A stretch of 64,000 nt of DNA from Rhizoclosmatium globosum (taxonomy: Eukaryota > Chytridiomycota > Chytridiomycetes > Chytridiales > Chytriomycetaceae): NCBI GenBank assembly GCA_002104985.1, contig MCGO01000028.1, positions 372,001-436,000 on the forward strand. The letters run 5' to 3'. The first letter of the stretch is position 1, and every line of letters starts with the position of its first letter. A model generated the notes under the pieces. It was not told the DNA's origin. It ran no database searches and saw only the letters and a list, made by a program, of their open reading frames with translations. Below are positions 1 through 13,514 of the stretch, in pieces. Made by a program: the position numbers and the translations under genes.

Positions 1-134
1 AACCTTCAAGTCCAACTTGGAACCAACCACGCCAATCAACCAACTTCTCCACTGCAAATTCAACTTCAACTTCAACTTCAACACCACTTCACTTATCACT
101 TATCACTTAAGAAAACCAATTCAATCTTGAAGAA

Positions 135-3100
135 ATGGGCGGCGGAGTTGAGCTTCCGGCAGACAACTTCAGCTTGCCATCCAACTGGACTTCAGATTCA
201 ACACTCAACTTTACCGGTTATTCCCAGTCAAATCTGCCCTCAGGTGCAGGAAAAGGATGCTACATTGCCCCGAATCTTGTCCTTGGCTCGGCAATTGATT
301 CAACACTTTCCCTAACCTGCGCGCCTGGATTCTACTGCCCGTACCTCAACACCTCGGACCCTAGCACCCTTCCCGTCTTTTGTCCACCTTCCTCAATGTG
401 CACGAAATACAGAATGTTTGGCTTCCCTTGCTCAGTAATACTGTTATTCATTATCACTTGCTGTGTTCTTACATAATTCTATCAAAAAACAGCCACAAGG
501 GTTATACGAGCCCCTCATATGCAAACCAGGATACTATTGTCCAGATTCACATACCATGTTACCTTGTCCTGAAGGTCATTATTGTCCGTCGGGAACAGTT
601 ACGCCTCACAAATGCACTATCCTCACAAGCTGCCCAAAAGGCTCCGTCATGCAAACTGTATACCTATTTCTTGCTGCTGCTGCTGGAATCGATGGCTTTT
701 TATTATTGCTTCAGTGGTTTGTTCAGCTCCAACACCGTCGCAAAGCAGGGATAATTTCAACGAACCCAACACACCGTTTCCACGCGATATATTCAAAATT
801 GGCAGAACTTGAAACGTGGTATACTCGAAATATCATGCCCGTGTTTGGACACGCGTCCAAGTCAAGGTTGAAAGCCCTTGCCCAAACAATGATGCGTTCA
901 TCCCCGCCCCGTGACGACACTGATTCCCGCCGCGCAAGCAGCGCGAGCACGTTGATGATTGAAGAGGATATTCCGATTCCTGCGGAAGAGATTTCGAGGG
1001 AGACGTTGCGGCATGATTTGACGGCGTTGTCCAGGGCGTTTCAGGATACGTTTCCATTGCATGGACAAGTGCGCATGAATTTCAGGTTTGAAGGGATGGA
1101 GTTGACGCTTAAGAGTGGGAAGAGGGTTTTGACGGGGGTTACGGGGAGGATTCGGGAGGGAAGGATGACGGCGATTTTGGGGCCGAGTGGTGCTGGCAGT
1201 TGAGTTTACTTTTTTGTTTTTATCCATGTTTTTGCATGACAGCTGATTGAGGACTCTTTTCGTTTGAACTCTAGAAACGACGTTCATGAATGTGTTGATG
1301 GGGAAAGTCGACAAGACTGGTGGGAAGCTCTGGATTAATAGTCAAGAGTCCGAAGTGCATTTATATAGAAAAATTATTGGATATGTGCCGCAAGAGGATG
1401 TCATGTTGAGAGAATTGACGGTTCGTCTTTTTGTTGGTTCTTGTTGGGGAAAGCAAGTATTCACGAAGCTTGATTAGGTTCGCGAAAATATTCTCCACTC
1501 GGCTCGTGTTCGACTACCACGGAATTGGTCTACGAAAAAGATACAGAATCATGTCGATAATGTATTGACGACTCTCAAGTAACGTGTACTCTTTTCAGCT
1601 GATTCCAACTAAAAGCTGGTACAGGTTATCGCATGTTGCACATACCATTATAGGAGACGAAACAGAACGTGGTATATCCGGCGGTCAGAGAAAACGCGTG
1701 AATATTGGAATGGAGCTTGCAGCTGGTAATTTGAGCCTTTTAACCAAAAATAAAAGCTAACCCACTCACCATCGACAGCCCCGCTAACAATCTTTCTCGA
1801 TGAACCAACCTCCGGTCTAGACTCTACCAGCGCCCTCGAAGTAGCCGACGTCCTCTCCTCCATGGCCAACCTCGGAATAACAATCGTAGCCGTAATCCAC
1901 CAACCCCGCATCGAAATCTTTGACAAGTTCCACGACGTCATTATGATTGCACCTGGCGGCCGCGTGGCCTACATGGGGCCCGTCCATAAAGTGCGGCCCT
2001 ACTTTGAAGCGCTTGGGTTCCACTTTGAGGACTCTGCAAATGTGAGCGACGTTGCGATGGACATTCTTGCGGGGAAGGGTGTGAATCGGGTGTGTGGAGG
2101 CGGGATTGGGGTGGATGAGGTTGTGGAGTTGTGGGAGGATCGGGAGTTGAGGAAGGCGTTTGTTGATGGGGTTTTGGCGCAGAGGCGGGCTGGTGGTGGT
2201 GGTGGGTCTGTTGGGGCTGTTGAGGATGGGAAGGGGAATGGGAGGCGGAGTGGGAGTATGGGGAGGATGAGGGGGGTTAGTGCGGGGAGGAGTGGGAGTG
2301 TTGGGTTGGGGGGTGGGTTTGGGGAGAGGGTTGTGCAACCTGTTCCGGCTGTGACTCAGGCGCTTGGACATGGGGTTTATGGGGGTGGTGCTGGATCTGC
2401 GTCGGTTTCGATGCGGAGGGATGGGAGTCAGAGGGGTGAGATGGATGAAGGGAATTGGACAAAGCAGTGGGGCGAAGAGCCGAATGCGTGGTCGTCTTTT
2501 GATGGGGAGGCGATGGGATTGTTGGGTAATGGCGGGGACGTTTCGTGGAAGCCTCCAGATGTGACCCGAGTACGCGTTTTGAGTGCCCATATCACGCCAT
2601 TGACTTCATGGGGAAATAAGGAACGTACTCGAAGCTACGTTTCGATGGAGACTCCTGTTGATGTATTCAACCGTGTTGGGTCTGTTTTGTCTCCGCGACG
2701 AAAACATACGGAATCAGAGCATCATGCGAGTGGAACGAGTAACAGTGGGACTTCTGCACGAAGCAAGTCTATTGGACGGTCTCCTGCTATTGATCATTCT
2801 ACGGATATACCAATGCAAACGCTGGATCATCGGGGGAGACGTGTTGATTACAATGAATATAAACAGCATGACAAGGATCGAGGGATGAGTCGACCGAGGT
2901 CCAGTTTCAGTACACTTGTTGCGGCGCCGTTGTTGTTCCAGTCCATCAAAAATTATCACAATTCTACAACGTATTCCATGTCGCGAACGACTGGGAATCG
3001 ACGCGCTGGATTTGATAGTGACTCGGAATTGTCTGGAACAGAGGCGAATGAATATGGAGGAGGAGGAGGGGCTGTTGGCGATGGAAAAGACTCTACTTTG

Positions 3101-4188
3101 TCGAGTCGTGCACAAAAGCGGCGGCGGTCATGGAAACGGAACCGCGATTTCCATAATATGGTTCCTATTGTGGTTGAAACACGTGGCGCAGGGTTTTGGA
3201 AGCAGTTTTGGTATTGCTTGAAACGGAGCTTTGTGCAACAGTCGAGACTTGCAAGTGCGTTCATGCAGGAGATTGTTGTTGCGATGGGAGCTGGAGTTTT
3301 GATGGGTGAGTCATTATCTTGTTGTTTTGAGGTTCTGGGTACTGATGAGGCGTATATGAAGGGATTTCGGCACAAGGACGGTTACCTGAGCTTTATTCTG
3401 GGGCGTATAAAGATGGGTACGCGGGAGTATCACCGAAACCGACGGATGTGATTTCGTTGTATTGTTTTCTGGTTGGGCTTGCTGTTGCGCTTGCGAGTGC
3501 GCCAGCGGCTGTGAAGGTGTTTGGGGAAGAAAAGACTGTGTATTGGAGAGAGGCTGCGTCGGGGCATAATCGGTTTGCGTATTTTATGGTAAGTTTTTTG
3601 TGGTTGAAGTGTTTGTATATGGTATTATTGATGGTGTGTTAGGCAAAGACTGTTGCTACGATACCAAGGATTATAGTCATGTCGCTCCATTTCACTGCTG
3701 TATACATGATTCTTGCGCGGCCCGTGATTGATCCGTACATGCAGTACTTGATTGTGTTGTTGGAGTACTGGGGAGTGTATGGAATGTCGTGTATTATTAG
3801 CATGACAGTGCGACGCGAGAACGCCCCGTTGCTTGCTGTTGTTCAGTGTTTCTTTGCGGCAGTGTTTTGTGGGTATGGTCCGAGTATTTGGCAGGCCAAG
3901 TCATGGGGCATTGCATGGATGATGGAATTGAGTTTCAACAAATGGGCGGCGGAAGCCATGTGTAAGTTGTTTTATTTTTTTTATTTGTTGACTGATTGAT
4001 TGTGGGTAGATGCGAGTTCAGTTGTTCCATACAAGGAACAATTTAATGTCAAGTTGACGGCAGAGATGTTTGGATGGAGTACTGATCAGGTTTTACTTGA
4101 TTTGGTCATGTGTTTTGGGTTGGGGCTCTTGATGCGGATTATCGCATTTGTGTTGCTAGTGTTTTTGAATCGGGACAAGCAGCGATAG
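135..4188 (+). CDS. ABCG-family half-transporter with Cys-rich N-terminal ectodomain
   Basis: Exons 135-434, 493-1198, 1275-1420, 1478-1578, 1625-1725, 1779-3305, 3377-3588, 3643-3961 and 4010-4188; phases close to 1,196 aa. The N-terminus has cysteine motifs ([24 protein letters not shown]) as in the plant/fungal ABCG subgroup with extracellular Cys-rich heads, then a hydrophobic segment near 661-720. The nucleotide-binding domain shows Walker A GPSGAGKTT, created by splicing across intron 1199-1274, signature ISGGQRKR, and Walker [13 protein letters not shown] followed by the H-loop VIHQPR. A 400-residue Gly/Ser/Arg-rich linker precedes the C-terminal membrane domain (LPELYSGAY, then several hydrophobic helices). 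It probably exports lipids or hydrophobic compounds; the substrate is unknown. No signal peptide follows the chosen ATG. An in-frame stop lies at 108-110, so any earlier exon would lie left of the window or be spliced in. Confidence 0.9.
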
Positions 4189-4320
4189 GCTGTATTTCTG
4201 TGATTTTTGACTATTCAGGTTTCTTTTGTGCATTTTTTTGGTTTTTATATTCATCTTAGTATATATCCATTTTTTATTGAGGTTTCTTTCTTTCTTTTTT
4301 GATTTTGTATTTTGAGTTCA

Positions 4321-4360
4321 TCCAACCAACCAACCAACCAACCAACCAACCAACCAACCA
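4321..4360. repeat. CCAA microsatellite
   Basis: About ten CCAA units directly upstream of the ATG at 4365. Translated, they give an artificial NQPT repeat, so the reading frame should start after them. Confidence 0.9.
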
Positions 4361-4364
4361 GTCC

Positions 4365-5506
4365 ATGGCAGGCCCTAGTGTGATCAAGGAGCGACGAAAG
4401 GAGGCTCGACAGCAGCAGCGACAGAAGCAGCAAAAGGGTTCGAAGGAAAGCAAAGAGGGCAAAGGGGGCAAAGAGGGAGAGCCAAAGAAGGAGCGGCGGA
4501 AGGTGTTCGCCAAAACCAAGGCGCCAACACTCGTCAACGGCCGCAATCTCGGCGGCAGAAACAAGGCCGCCGTCCAAGCCGATCTCGAACGCGGTCGCGC
4601 AATCGCCGCAGCCGCAAAACTCAGGCGCGAGAAACACAGAGCACTCGCGGCACAGGGAAAACTCGATGCCCCAGGCGCCCTCAAGAAACTCGCAAGAAAG
4701 GATCTCGAAAAGAAAAAGAATAACAGCAGTCCCGACAGCGACGACTCGGACAACAGTGATGCAAACTCCGACGATCAATCTGCAAAGATCACCGCAAAAC
4801 CACAAAAAAAGACTCAATCGGCGGACAAGGCGGAAGACGTGGACGTGGGCGATATTCCAGATGTGAAGAAACTCATGCAGGAACTGAAACCGGAAAAGAA
4901 AAGAAGGGTGGCGATGGAAAGAAGGGGAAGGTCTTTGCTTCATCCGTTGAGTACTACCTTCTTTTTTCTCCTTTATGTGATGGAGTTGTGTGGCGTAGTA
5001 GTGGGAGAGGCTAACATTTGTATTATGTAGGATGCTATGCTCTCAATCATTGATGCCATCAATTCAACGGAAGAATCAAAAATAGAAAAGAAGCTGGTGA
5101 AGAGGGTACGTTGTTCAGTGTTTACATTTTGTTTATATTTCGGAGGATCTCGTTGGGAGACTCATTCGCCTTCTTGTATCCCAATTTTTTTCTCTTCTTT
5201 TTCTTGCACCCTACCTTACCCTACCTTCAAAAACCCACCATCCCTGAACACTTGACATGAAAGCTAATCAAACGTCTTCTTCTTCTTCTTCCAATCAAAC
5301 AGAGGGCAGTGCACGAATTGCTGGATGTCAAGGAAAAGAAGGAAAAGGAGAGGGAGAAGGAGAAGCGGGATGCATTGGAGGCCAAGAAGAAAGAAATCTT
5401 GGAAAAAGAAAAGAACAAGGGCAAGAAGCGAAAGAGTGGTGCAGAGGAGGAAGAAGATGGAGAGAAGGGAGAAGTAAGGGTCAAGAAGCGGGTGACATTT
5501 GGATGA
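4365..5506 (+). CDS. Lysine-rich coiled-coil protein, function unknown
   Basis: The first exon starts at ATG 4365 (MAGPSVIKERRKEARQQ). It encodes a very basic, low-complexity protein with KEGKGGKEG-type runs, an Ala/Arg helix and an acidic Ser-Asp patch. Later exons give a conserved-looking helix (VFASSVEDAMLSIIDAI, then KIEKKLVKR) and a charged coiled coil ending KKRVTFG before the stop at 5504-5506. Composition suggests a nucleolar or ribosome-biogenesis factor, but I recognise no family. The junction near 4950-5030 does not close in phase with a GT-AG intron: the helix VFASSVE is in a different frame from the first exon. There is either an extra small intron or an indel, so the exact exon structure is unresolved. 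Confidence 0.6.
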
Positions 5507-5641
5507 GTCACATTCATGTTAGTAAAAGAGTACTATTGTATTTTCATTCTGATTCTTTTTTTGATGTGACGGTTAATGGATGTGATGTGGAGGTTTCGTC
5601 CGACAGTCGAACAAAAAAAAGTAGTTCCAAGCGAAGCAAGC

Positions 5642-8411
5642 ATGTTCCTACTCAAGAGCATCGGAAGTGCCATCTTGTGAGTTTCAACACTGATTGAGCG
5701 AGTGACTGATTCGAAACAACTCAACTAAATAAACATCAACAGTGGGCGACAGGACACTGAGTTGATGAAGCTCCCCTCTGGCAGCCTTACCCGCATCACA
5801 TCACGCACAACCGGAGCAACAGTGACAGTAACTCGACAGCTTGTGTACAAGGAAGCGACGCTGGCTGTTCGGCGCACGGACCGCGAGTTCAACTACCAGT
5901 TGAGTGTTGTTGCGTGTGCTTAAAACTAAACTAAACTAAACTAAACCAAACCAAACAAACAACAGACTTGTGTGCGCACGTGTCTTTGAAGAAGGCGAAG
6001 ACGAAGTCGAACAACAAGAAGATCAAGATGAAAACGACGATGACGCCTTGGACGACGAATGCGCTTTTCTGATTGACGAATCGCTCAAGTTTGTTGCCCT
6101 TGCAGACTCGCCAACACTCTCCTGGTTCGACCCGCTTTCACACTCAAACGATGCATTCGAATTCAAGGCTGATCAGACAACGCCCGCGACAATTGCTGCC
6201 TTCGAGTCCCTGGTCTTTGCTTCAAAGTACGAACGGAGGGAGAGGAAGCCACACGCGGATGCCTCCGATGCTGAACTCAATGCATACTTTGACTTTTTGA
6301 GGGCGTCTGCGTTGAATGCGAGAACGGCGAGTCAGTCGCCCGTGAAGAAACCTGGGGGCTTGGTTGGTTCAAAAACTGGTGGTGTTGGTGCGGCTGCAAC
6401 TGCAACTGCCCCACAAATGACTCCTGGTCCTGCCACACAGCAACAACAACAACAACAACAACTACAAAAGAAGAAGGTGCCTGTTGTTGAGAAGGAAAAG
6501 GAAAAGGACGCGACTCCAGCTCAGAGAAACTCACCTGTTCCAATGTCGCTTGGTTCTACTCCCCTTGCAATCAACAAGAATCTTGCGGCTCCTGTTGCGC
6601 CCGAAGGTGAATCTATTGTGAAGGTAGTCGGTGACTTGTATCTCTACGACAACCGTGTGTCTCAGGTATAGTACAGATGTCTTTGGACTCTATCAACCTA
6701 AACTATCAACTTTATATGAAACAGTTCAACCTCATGCGTGAATCCATTACGGCCGAAATTACTCGTACTGCTAAATACGAATTCAACTTGACTATTGCTG
6801 ATTCCGTGCAAGCGTACATTTCGCAACCATTGGACTCGAGCATGAATCCTCAATTCAATTCCCATGCATCCTGCTTTGTTTGGCTCTGGAAGCAGGACGA
6901 TGGATCAGACTCGGTGTACCCTTGGAGTGTAAAGTTTGCCGACCCCGCACAGGAAGCTCTCTTCCGTGACGCTTTCGGTGCTTGCATGTACGAATCTCTC
7001 AATAAGGCCGACTTTTTGAAGGTTAAGGCGGAGGACCGTGGTTACCTTGTCAATGCATACCAGGAAGACGTGGAAATGGAAGAAGCTGAAGACGAGGAAG
7101 AGGAAGAAGAAAAAGAGGAGGAATCCGAATCTGAAGATGAGGACGCGTTTGTTGAAGCGACAGACAACTCTGCGCCTGGAGACAAGACTGCAAAAATCAC
7201 AAACTTGACCATTGGACACCGTGACCGTTCCTACTTTGTGCGTGGTCACTCCATCGGTGTGCTTGGACACCCGGACGCAGACTCTGTTGAGTACTCCACC
7301 GTCATCAACAATGTCAAGTCCCTCTCCGACAACAAGAGTTTCACACCCACCAAAGTCCTCTTGCATGACCAGGACAGAAGCATGCTCCTCATGAGACCCA
7401 ACGAACAACATACTGTATATCGTATGGATTTGGAGGTTGGAAAAGTTGTTGAGGAGTGGAAGATTGATGATATCACTCCTGTCACGGAGATTCTGCCGGA
7501 AGCCAAGGGTGCTGGAATGACGCCGTCACGAAACCTTGTGGGTATCAACCACAACTCTATTTTCAGACTGGATCCACGGTTGGAGACGAAACTTGTTCGC
7601 AGTGAGAGCAAGACTTATGGTTCGGTTTACTTTTTGTTTTTGTGGTATAGAGTTAACACTAACTCAAATGATATGAAAAGCTTCTAATGTGGGTGCGTTC
7701 CAGTGTGCTACTACCACTGCGAGTGGAAAGTTGGCTGTGGGTAGTTCAAAGGGAGACATCCGTCTGTACGACAAGTTGAACGTTCGTGCCAAGACCCACT
7801 TGCCTGGACTTGGAGACCCTGTCCTCGGCATTGACACTACAGAATCCGGAAAATGGGTCGTAGCGACCTGCAAAAACTACTTGTTGCTCGTTTGTACTGA
7901 AGCCAAGGACGCCAAATCGAGCGCCAAGGGAGCTGTGTTTAGTGGATTCAACAAGAGTTTAGGGGACCAGAAGCCGTTCCCTGTTCGATTGCAGTTGCGG
8001 CCTGAGCATGTTGCGTATATGGGAGGGGACGTTAGTTTTACGCCTGCACGGTTTAATACGAGTAATGGAGAGGATGGGGAGGGACAGTTTGAAGAGACTA
8101 GTATTATTACTAGTACTGGACCTTAGTGAGTAGCTTTGTGTTTTGTTTTGTGTCTTGGGGCGATGAATGCTAATAGTGATTGCTCCAGTGTCGTCACATG
8201 GAATTTCCGCCGCGTTAAGTCTGGAAAGTTGAATGACTACACAATCAAGCAGTATGGAAGTGAGATTGTGGCGGATAACTTTAAGTTTGGACAGGACAAG
8301 AATATTCTTGTGGCTCTTCCTGAAGATGTGTGTATGACATCGCGCAAGAGTCTGCAGACGCCGACCAAGATGTTGAAGAGTCGGTCGTCGATTGTTAATT
8401 CTCCATATTGA
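5642..8411 (+). CDS. VID27: VID27-like vacuolar import and degradation protein
   Basis: Exons 5642-5676, 5743-5898, 5966-6665, 6725-7619, 7681-8125 and 8189-8411; phases close to 817 aa. The tiny first exon encodes MFLLKSIGSAI and joins to the VID27 start pattern (TELMKLPSGSL). The middle carries a PH-like region (GDLYLYDNRVSQ) and a glutamine stretch from CAA repeats, followed by a long acidic stretch. The C-terminal half is the beta-propeller-like VID27 domain, with diagnostic strings such as SKGDIRLYDKL, VVATCKNYLLL, IITSTGPYVVTW and VVADNFKFGQDKNI. In yeast the protein is linked to vacuolar import and degradation of gluconeogenic enzymes and is cytosolic; that role is inferred here. The intron at 5899-5965 contains a CTAAA repeat. 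Confidence 0.93.
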
Positions 8412-8576
8412 TTTGTGTGAATGAGATTAGGTGCAATGGTTGTGTTTATTTGTTGATTATTATTATTTAGCTTTGGGTATCAGCGGAAGGAGGGCGGCGG
8501 GAAAGAAGGGTGTAATTATTTGTTTTTTTCCAATATACATTTTTTGACTTTATTCATACATTATTTGTCTGCTGAA

Positions 8577-11527
8577 ATGACCCAGGCAAATGGCCAACTG
8601 TTTGTGGATGCCTCCACTGGACAGCCGCTTCGGTTCTCCATCACGCGATCGACTGAACGGGCATCGATTCGGCTGTTGATTGAAGTGAGGCATTTCTGCG
8701 TTGAAAGACCACAGTGGAAGTGAATGCTAACACCAACCCCAACTCAACTCAAACCAACAACTCTCAAATCCAAATCCAAATCCAAACCCAAAAAGCAAAA
8801 TGGCGGCCAAGTAGTTGAACCACACGAACAAAACATCTTTCTAAAGTTGTCTCACGAATCCGCGGGTCGAGCTTCATCCACGTTTTATTCTTCGTGAGTT
8901 ATCTTTGGAAGCCGAACACTCTCTGTCTCCTTTACCCACACTCTCTCACCCACACTCTCTCACTCTCTCTCTGACTTATCATGTTACCCATTCAAACTTG
9001 GTAGGAAGTACATTCTCGATGCCGTGCGTGCGGGCGCCCTTCCTCAGGACACGGCAAAGTACCGTCTAACACAAAGTGGCGGCGGCTCGAACCCGTTCTC
9101 AGACAAGGGAATGAAAAAGAAGTGAGTTGATACTCTCTTACTTCTAGAATGAGTTTGTAAAAAAAGGGAGGAACTAATGCCTTTTCGATGGGCCCCAGTT
9201 CTCGGACACATTTCAGCAGTGAAGACGATGGCCTCTTGATTCAATTGGCTGTGAACCTACCTCCATCTGTATCCGGCCAGGCGGGTGGATTGAATGGGAA
9301 CCTTATTTACAAGGAGTTGGCGGAAAAGGTTTGGTGTTTGTTTGGTTGATCCGAGTGAAACTGAACTTGTAATTGGGAAACTTTAGTATCCTCATCATAC
9401 CTGGCAATCGTGGCGAGATCGTGCAGTGAAACACGTGTTTCCTCCGATGCAAGCTTCGGGGCAGTTGAAGAAGTTGAGGGAGGAGAGGATTCAACGTGAA
9501 CAGCTTTTGGAGTCTCAAAGAGGAGGTAGTGGGTCTCAGTCTGCGGGGGCTCGGATCTTGGATTCTGATCGTGGACAGAGGAGTGCTTTGTCGATTGAAG
9601 GAGGTGCAGGGGTTCGGAGTGGTGGACCTTCGTCAGGGAATGCACCTGGTATTGGTGAAGCTCGACATGGTCAAGGAAGCGGCAGTAGTTCGAATGTTAA
9701 CAATGGAGGTGGCAGCAGCAGTAGCAGTAATTCGAATACCCGCCAAAATAATGGAGGCAGCAGCAGCAGCATTGCAAATGTCGTTCAAAATAATAGGGAA
9801 AGTGTCTCGGCAAACATTGGAGGTCTCGTCACGACAAATGCTTCCATACAACCTGTCAAAATGATTACTCAAGAATGGGCAGACGAAGAAGGGGAAGAAG
9901 AGGATGATGCTGGACGTGAATTCATCACCCAGGAGTTTCCTCCGACACAATACCCAAAATCCCAACGAAATACCACTGCAGCCCGATCCCCTACTCCATC
10001 AGCGACAGTGCAGGAAGGCTCCCCATCTCTTGCACATCAAAAATCCAAACCACCTGCTGCAACTCCTCCTCCGAAGCAAACACCTGTCGTTACCTTACAT
10101 AAAGAAAGTGTCAGTCGAGGAAGCACAGAAGAAGCCGAAACTAGGGGTACAACCCAAAGAATTCCACAACCAACAATCACCACACCTCCACGAGCAACAA
10201 CGAAACAGACGCCAAAACTTACAACCGTCCGAGTGTATACACCAATTTCGCGTATTCCAGTATCAACATCCATCTCGCAATCCCCTCAAAACGTGGTTCT
10301 CAAAAAGTTTCTCAAAATCAATCAAGTCGAACAAGAGTTTAAGAAGCAATTATTGGGTTCTACTTCCTCATCAGCATCGACCAGCCCTTCTGCCTCAGCT
10401 GCCAAGGCAACTTCCCCGTCAACGAGCACAACGACAGCAACAGCCGCCGCAACAACAACATCTAGTACCAGCACCAGCACCACAAACGACAAGAAACGTC
10501 GAAAGTCCCACGCCGATGAACTCGTTGAAGCCCGAGAAGAATACAACCGCCAACGACAACAAGAAGAAGCCCTTGAACGCGAGAGCCGAGCAAAACGCGT
10601 CAAGATTGCAGTTGTTGTTGGTGGCAAGGGAGCCCTGGACCGCAATCCTGAAGAAAGCGAGAGACTGGACACTGAGATGGCTGATTCATTGACGCGGAGT
10701 GCTTCGAAGCGTGTAGCGACTGTTGAAGAGAGTCCAGTGTTTGGGAAGGGGAAGGGAAGAGCTGTTGTTGGTGGACGACGGGAGGGTGACGTTGTGGAGA
10801 CTCCGGATAAAGGGAATCAGTATATCGCGTTGGCGTTGAAGAGTCCTTCTAGAGGTTCTTTTGTTGTTGATGAAGAGGATGAGGAGGAAGACGAGGAAGA
10901 TGACGAGGAAGTTCCATTGACGAGAAAGTCACGGTCACGGAAGGAAGATGTTGAGCAGCAGCAACAACAGCCTATTCCTGTTCCTGAATCGCAGGAAGAG
11001 ATGGAAGAGGAGGAAGAAGAAGAAGAGGAGGAGGAGGAGGTTGCGGACAAGAGTTATGATGAGTTTTTGCCAATGTTTGATGTTTCGCAGCCTGTTCCTG
11101 CTGGATTTGAGCGAAAGAAGTCGATGGAAAAGGAAGTGTCTGATGAAGAGGATGGGGAGGAGGTATTTGAGGATGTTCCAACTGAGGAAGAAGAGTGGCT
11201 TATGAAGGAGACTGGAGAATCATTTGAACGAGCCAAGAAGGCAATGTTTATGGCTTCAGTTGAGTCTTTTTTTTTCTCTGTGTTTCTTCTGGTTTATTAA
11301 CTCGTTTACTTTGTCAGTGTTTCAAGAAGAAGGCAAGAACTTTGTTGAGAGCTGACTTTGACCTTGATAGCTTGGATCGAAAAACTCGGAGCTACATTTT
11401 CACGGAAGCGGAAGATCAGATTCTGCAGGGTGATGATGAAGACGAGTTTGTTGAGCTTGAGAGGGCAAAGGGGAAGGATATGGTCACTTATCGACGGGTA
11501 TTCCTGATTGGTAAAGAACAAGACTGA
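8577..11527 (+). CDS. RAP1: Telomere-binding protein Rap1 (BRCT-Myb-RCT)
   Basis: Exons 8577-8684, 8796-8893, 9005-9121, 9199-9328, 9387-11258 and 11318-11527; phases close to 844 aa. Residues 1 to about 105 form a BRCT domain (GQLFVDASTG, LLIEQNGGQVVEPHE, FYSSKYILDAV), as in TERF2IP and yeast Rap1. Residues about 110-170 form a Myb domain (FSSEDDGLL then HTWQSWRDRAVKHV). A roughly 550-residue linker rich in Ser, Asn, Gln and acidic runs follows. The last 80 residues match the Rap1 C-terminal protein-interaction domain (FTEAEDQILQGDDEDEFVEL). The protein caps telomeres through shelterin-like contacts; whether it binds DNA directly through its single Myb cannot be told. Confidence 0.9.
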
Positions 11528-11636
11528 TTTTAATAATTATCAGGAATTATCAGGATCAAAAAAATTTGTATAATTGTTCTTTAACGTTGTGTTTCCAAAA
11601 AGATTCCAAAAAACCAAGCTCTGTTGACAACCACAC

Positions 11637-13376
11637 ATGGGATTACTGTTAACGCTGCTTGCAATCCTCATTGCCATTATCGTTGGATGTATTTATGCAA
11701 TTGTACCTAGTTTGCTGCAGGTGGCAGTGGACCAAATTGGAAAGGAGAAGCAGCCCCGTCCACCCGTTTTCAACAAGTTGGCTGTTGAGTCGTTTGCGGA
11801 GGATGGGTGCGTATTGATCAGCATTGAAGTAACCTGTCTCTAAAGCATTAGTGGTTAGAGTAACTGTTGCAGTGGATCTGCTGCTTCCACTGCCCTTCAA
11901 GCTATCACTTCCGGTTTGTAATCGCCTGCCACCCACCAATCAGTCACCAATCAGTCACCAATCAATGCAATCTCACTCTGAAAACAGAACTGGTTCCAAG
12001 CCGGCCTTGCAACTGCCCCGTCCCTCAACGTGTACCGCCAACACCGCCACCACAAAGAGAATGACCACTCAAACCACCCCCTTCTGATGCTGCAGCTCAG
12101 CGAAGCCCCGATTCTTCCCGGTGGAGAACTGGATGCGATTCCCGTGGTGCAAACAATCAACTTTGTCGTGGAAGACAGGGAAATGCTGCGAAGACTCATC
12201 CGTCGCGTTCACCTGCAATTGACGGTATTCTGGCAATTCGAATAATGCAATCTCTAAATCCATGGAAATTTATACAGAAGGATGGAAAACTGGACGACAT
12301 CTTCTTGTACATTGATACCTATGTTGACGTTCAAATCATGGGCCATCTCTTGTGGCGCGGTATTCATTTACACAGAACCATCAACCTTGCACCCATTCTT
12401 GGTCAGTTTTTTTGGAGGATATTCTAATCCACACCACTCACACACCCAAAATCCAGATAACCTCAGAAATGATCCCATGTTTACCGAATCTCATAAAGCA
12501 AAACTAGTTCCACCACCAGCATTCATTCCCGATGTCTTGTCCCTTGACTCCCTGAATGCCTCTAACCAATCCCTCACTGATTCTCTCGACCCATCTCCCC
12601 GTCCCACACGTCCAGGTCCATTGCATCTATACAAAGTCGGCCTCAACCTTCAAAAGACAAACGTTGACGACTCGCAAGTCAGTCGTGTCGGGTTAGAAGG
12701 TCTTTTACCTGGCTTGAAGCTATTCCGCCTTCCACAAACCACAACGTCACAAGGAACGCTTCGGTCTGGAATTCGTGCTACTTTTGCGGCGCCTCCGGCT
12801 TTGCATTTGTCGATTCAACGGATTGAGTTTAGAGTAAAGTTGAATGATCAGTTTGTTGCGTCTGGTGCTGTGGATGCATTCAAAGTGGGTCCGAGTGAAT
12901 TGAAGACCGACTTGAATGTCTCCATTACGCCGTCTATTGTCTCTGGTGGTGCTTCTGGTCTCGTTCGAGGTGCATTTGATGGTGCCAAAGGATTTTTGAA
13001 GGGTGTTTTGGTTGGCACATTGAGTGGGTTAGTACACTTTATTTGGGTCTGTTCCGTTTGAGCTTGCTCACTCAACATCTTGCATTTTAAAGCTTCAATG
13101 GCGGGGAGTTTGGCGACGGTTCCACAGTTGTCGAAATTGTGGACTTGAACATATTTGCATACACAGAATCTGGCAGTGTCATTAACGTCCCATTCATTCG
13201 TGAAGCTGTTGGAGCTGTGGATCTTGTTATGGACATCAATCGTTGAGTATTGTCCTTCAAAGTTATTTCCAAGAAACTTATTTTTCTTCATAGCAATCAA
13301 AGCGCTCAGTAACGGTGTTGATACGAGTATTGTTGTGGAGGTGGCAGCTGGATTGCTCTTGAAATTGTTGGGTTGA
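11637..13376 (+). CDS. Membrane-anchored LEA-2/DUF3712-like protein
   Basis: The first exon encodes a single N-terminal transmembrane anchor (MGLLLTLLAILIAIIVGCIYAI). Later exons give repeated beta-rich segments: VTVAVDLLLPLPFKLSL, VVQTINFVVEDREM, DDIFLYIDTYVDVQIMG, HLSIQRIEFRVKLNDQF, VVEIVDLNIFAYTESG, and the last exon (VDTSIVVEVAAGLLLK) ending at 13376. A short N-terminal anchor with repeated LEA-2-like beta sandwiches is typical of fungal DUF3712/Tag1-type membrane proteins. At least five introns are present; the first junction near 11805-11850 did not close in phase by eye, so exon boundaries are approximate. Function is unknown; lipid binding at vacuole or plasma membrane is a guess. Confidence 0.6.
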
Positions 13377-13514
13377 TTTTGCCAACCCTTCCTGAATATT
13401 ATAAGTAAATACACAAGTTATTATATATCGACAAAAGAATTTTGGTTGTGTTTTGATTTATAAGGTTCTTATGGTGCCAGATCAAAGTCTGTTTCTCCAC
13501 AAATTCGTGTTTTA

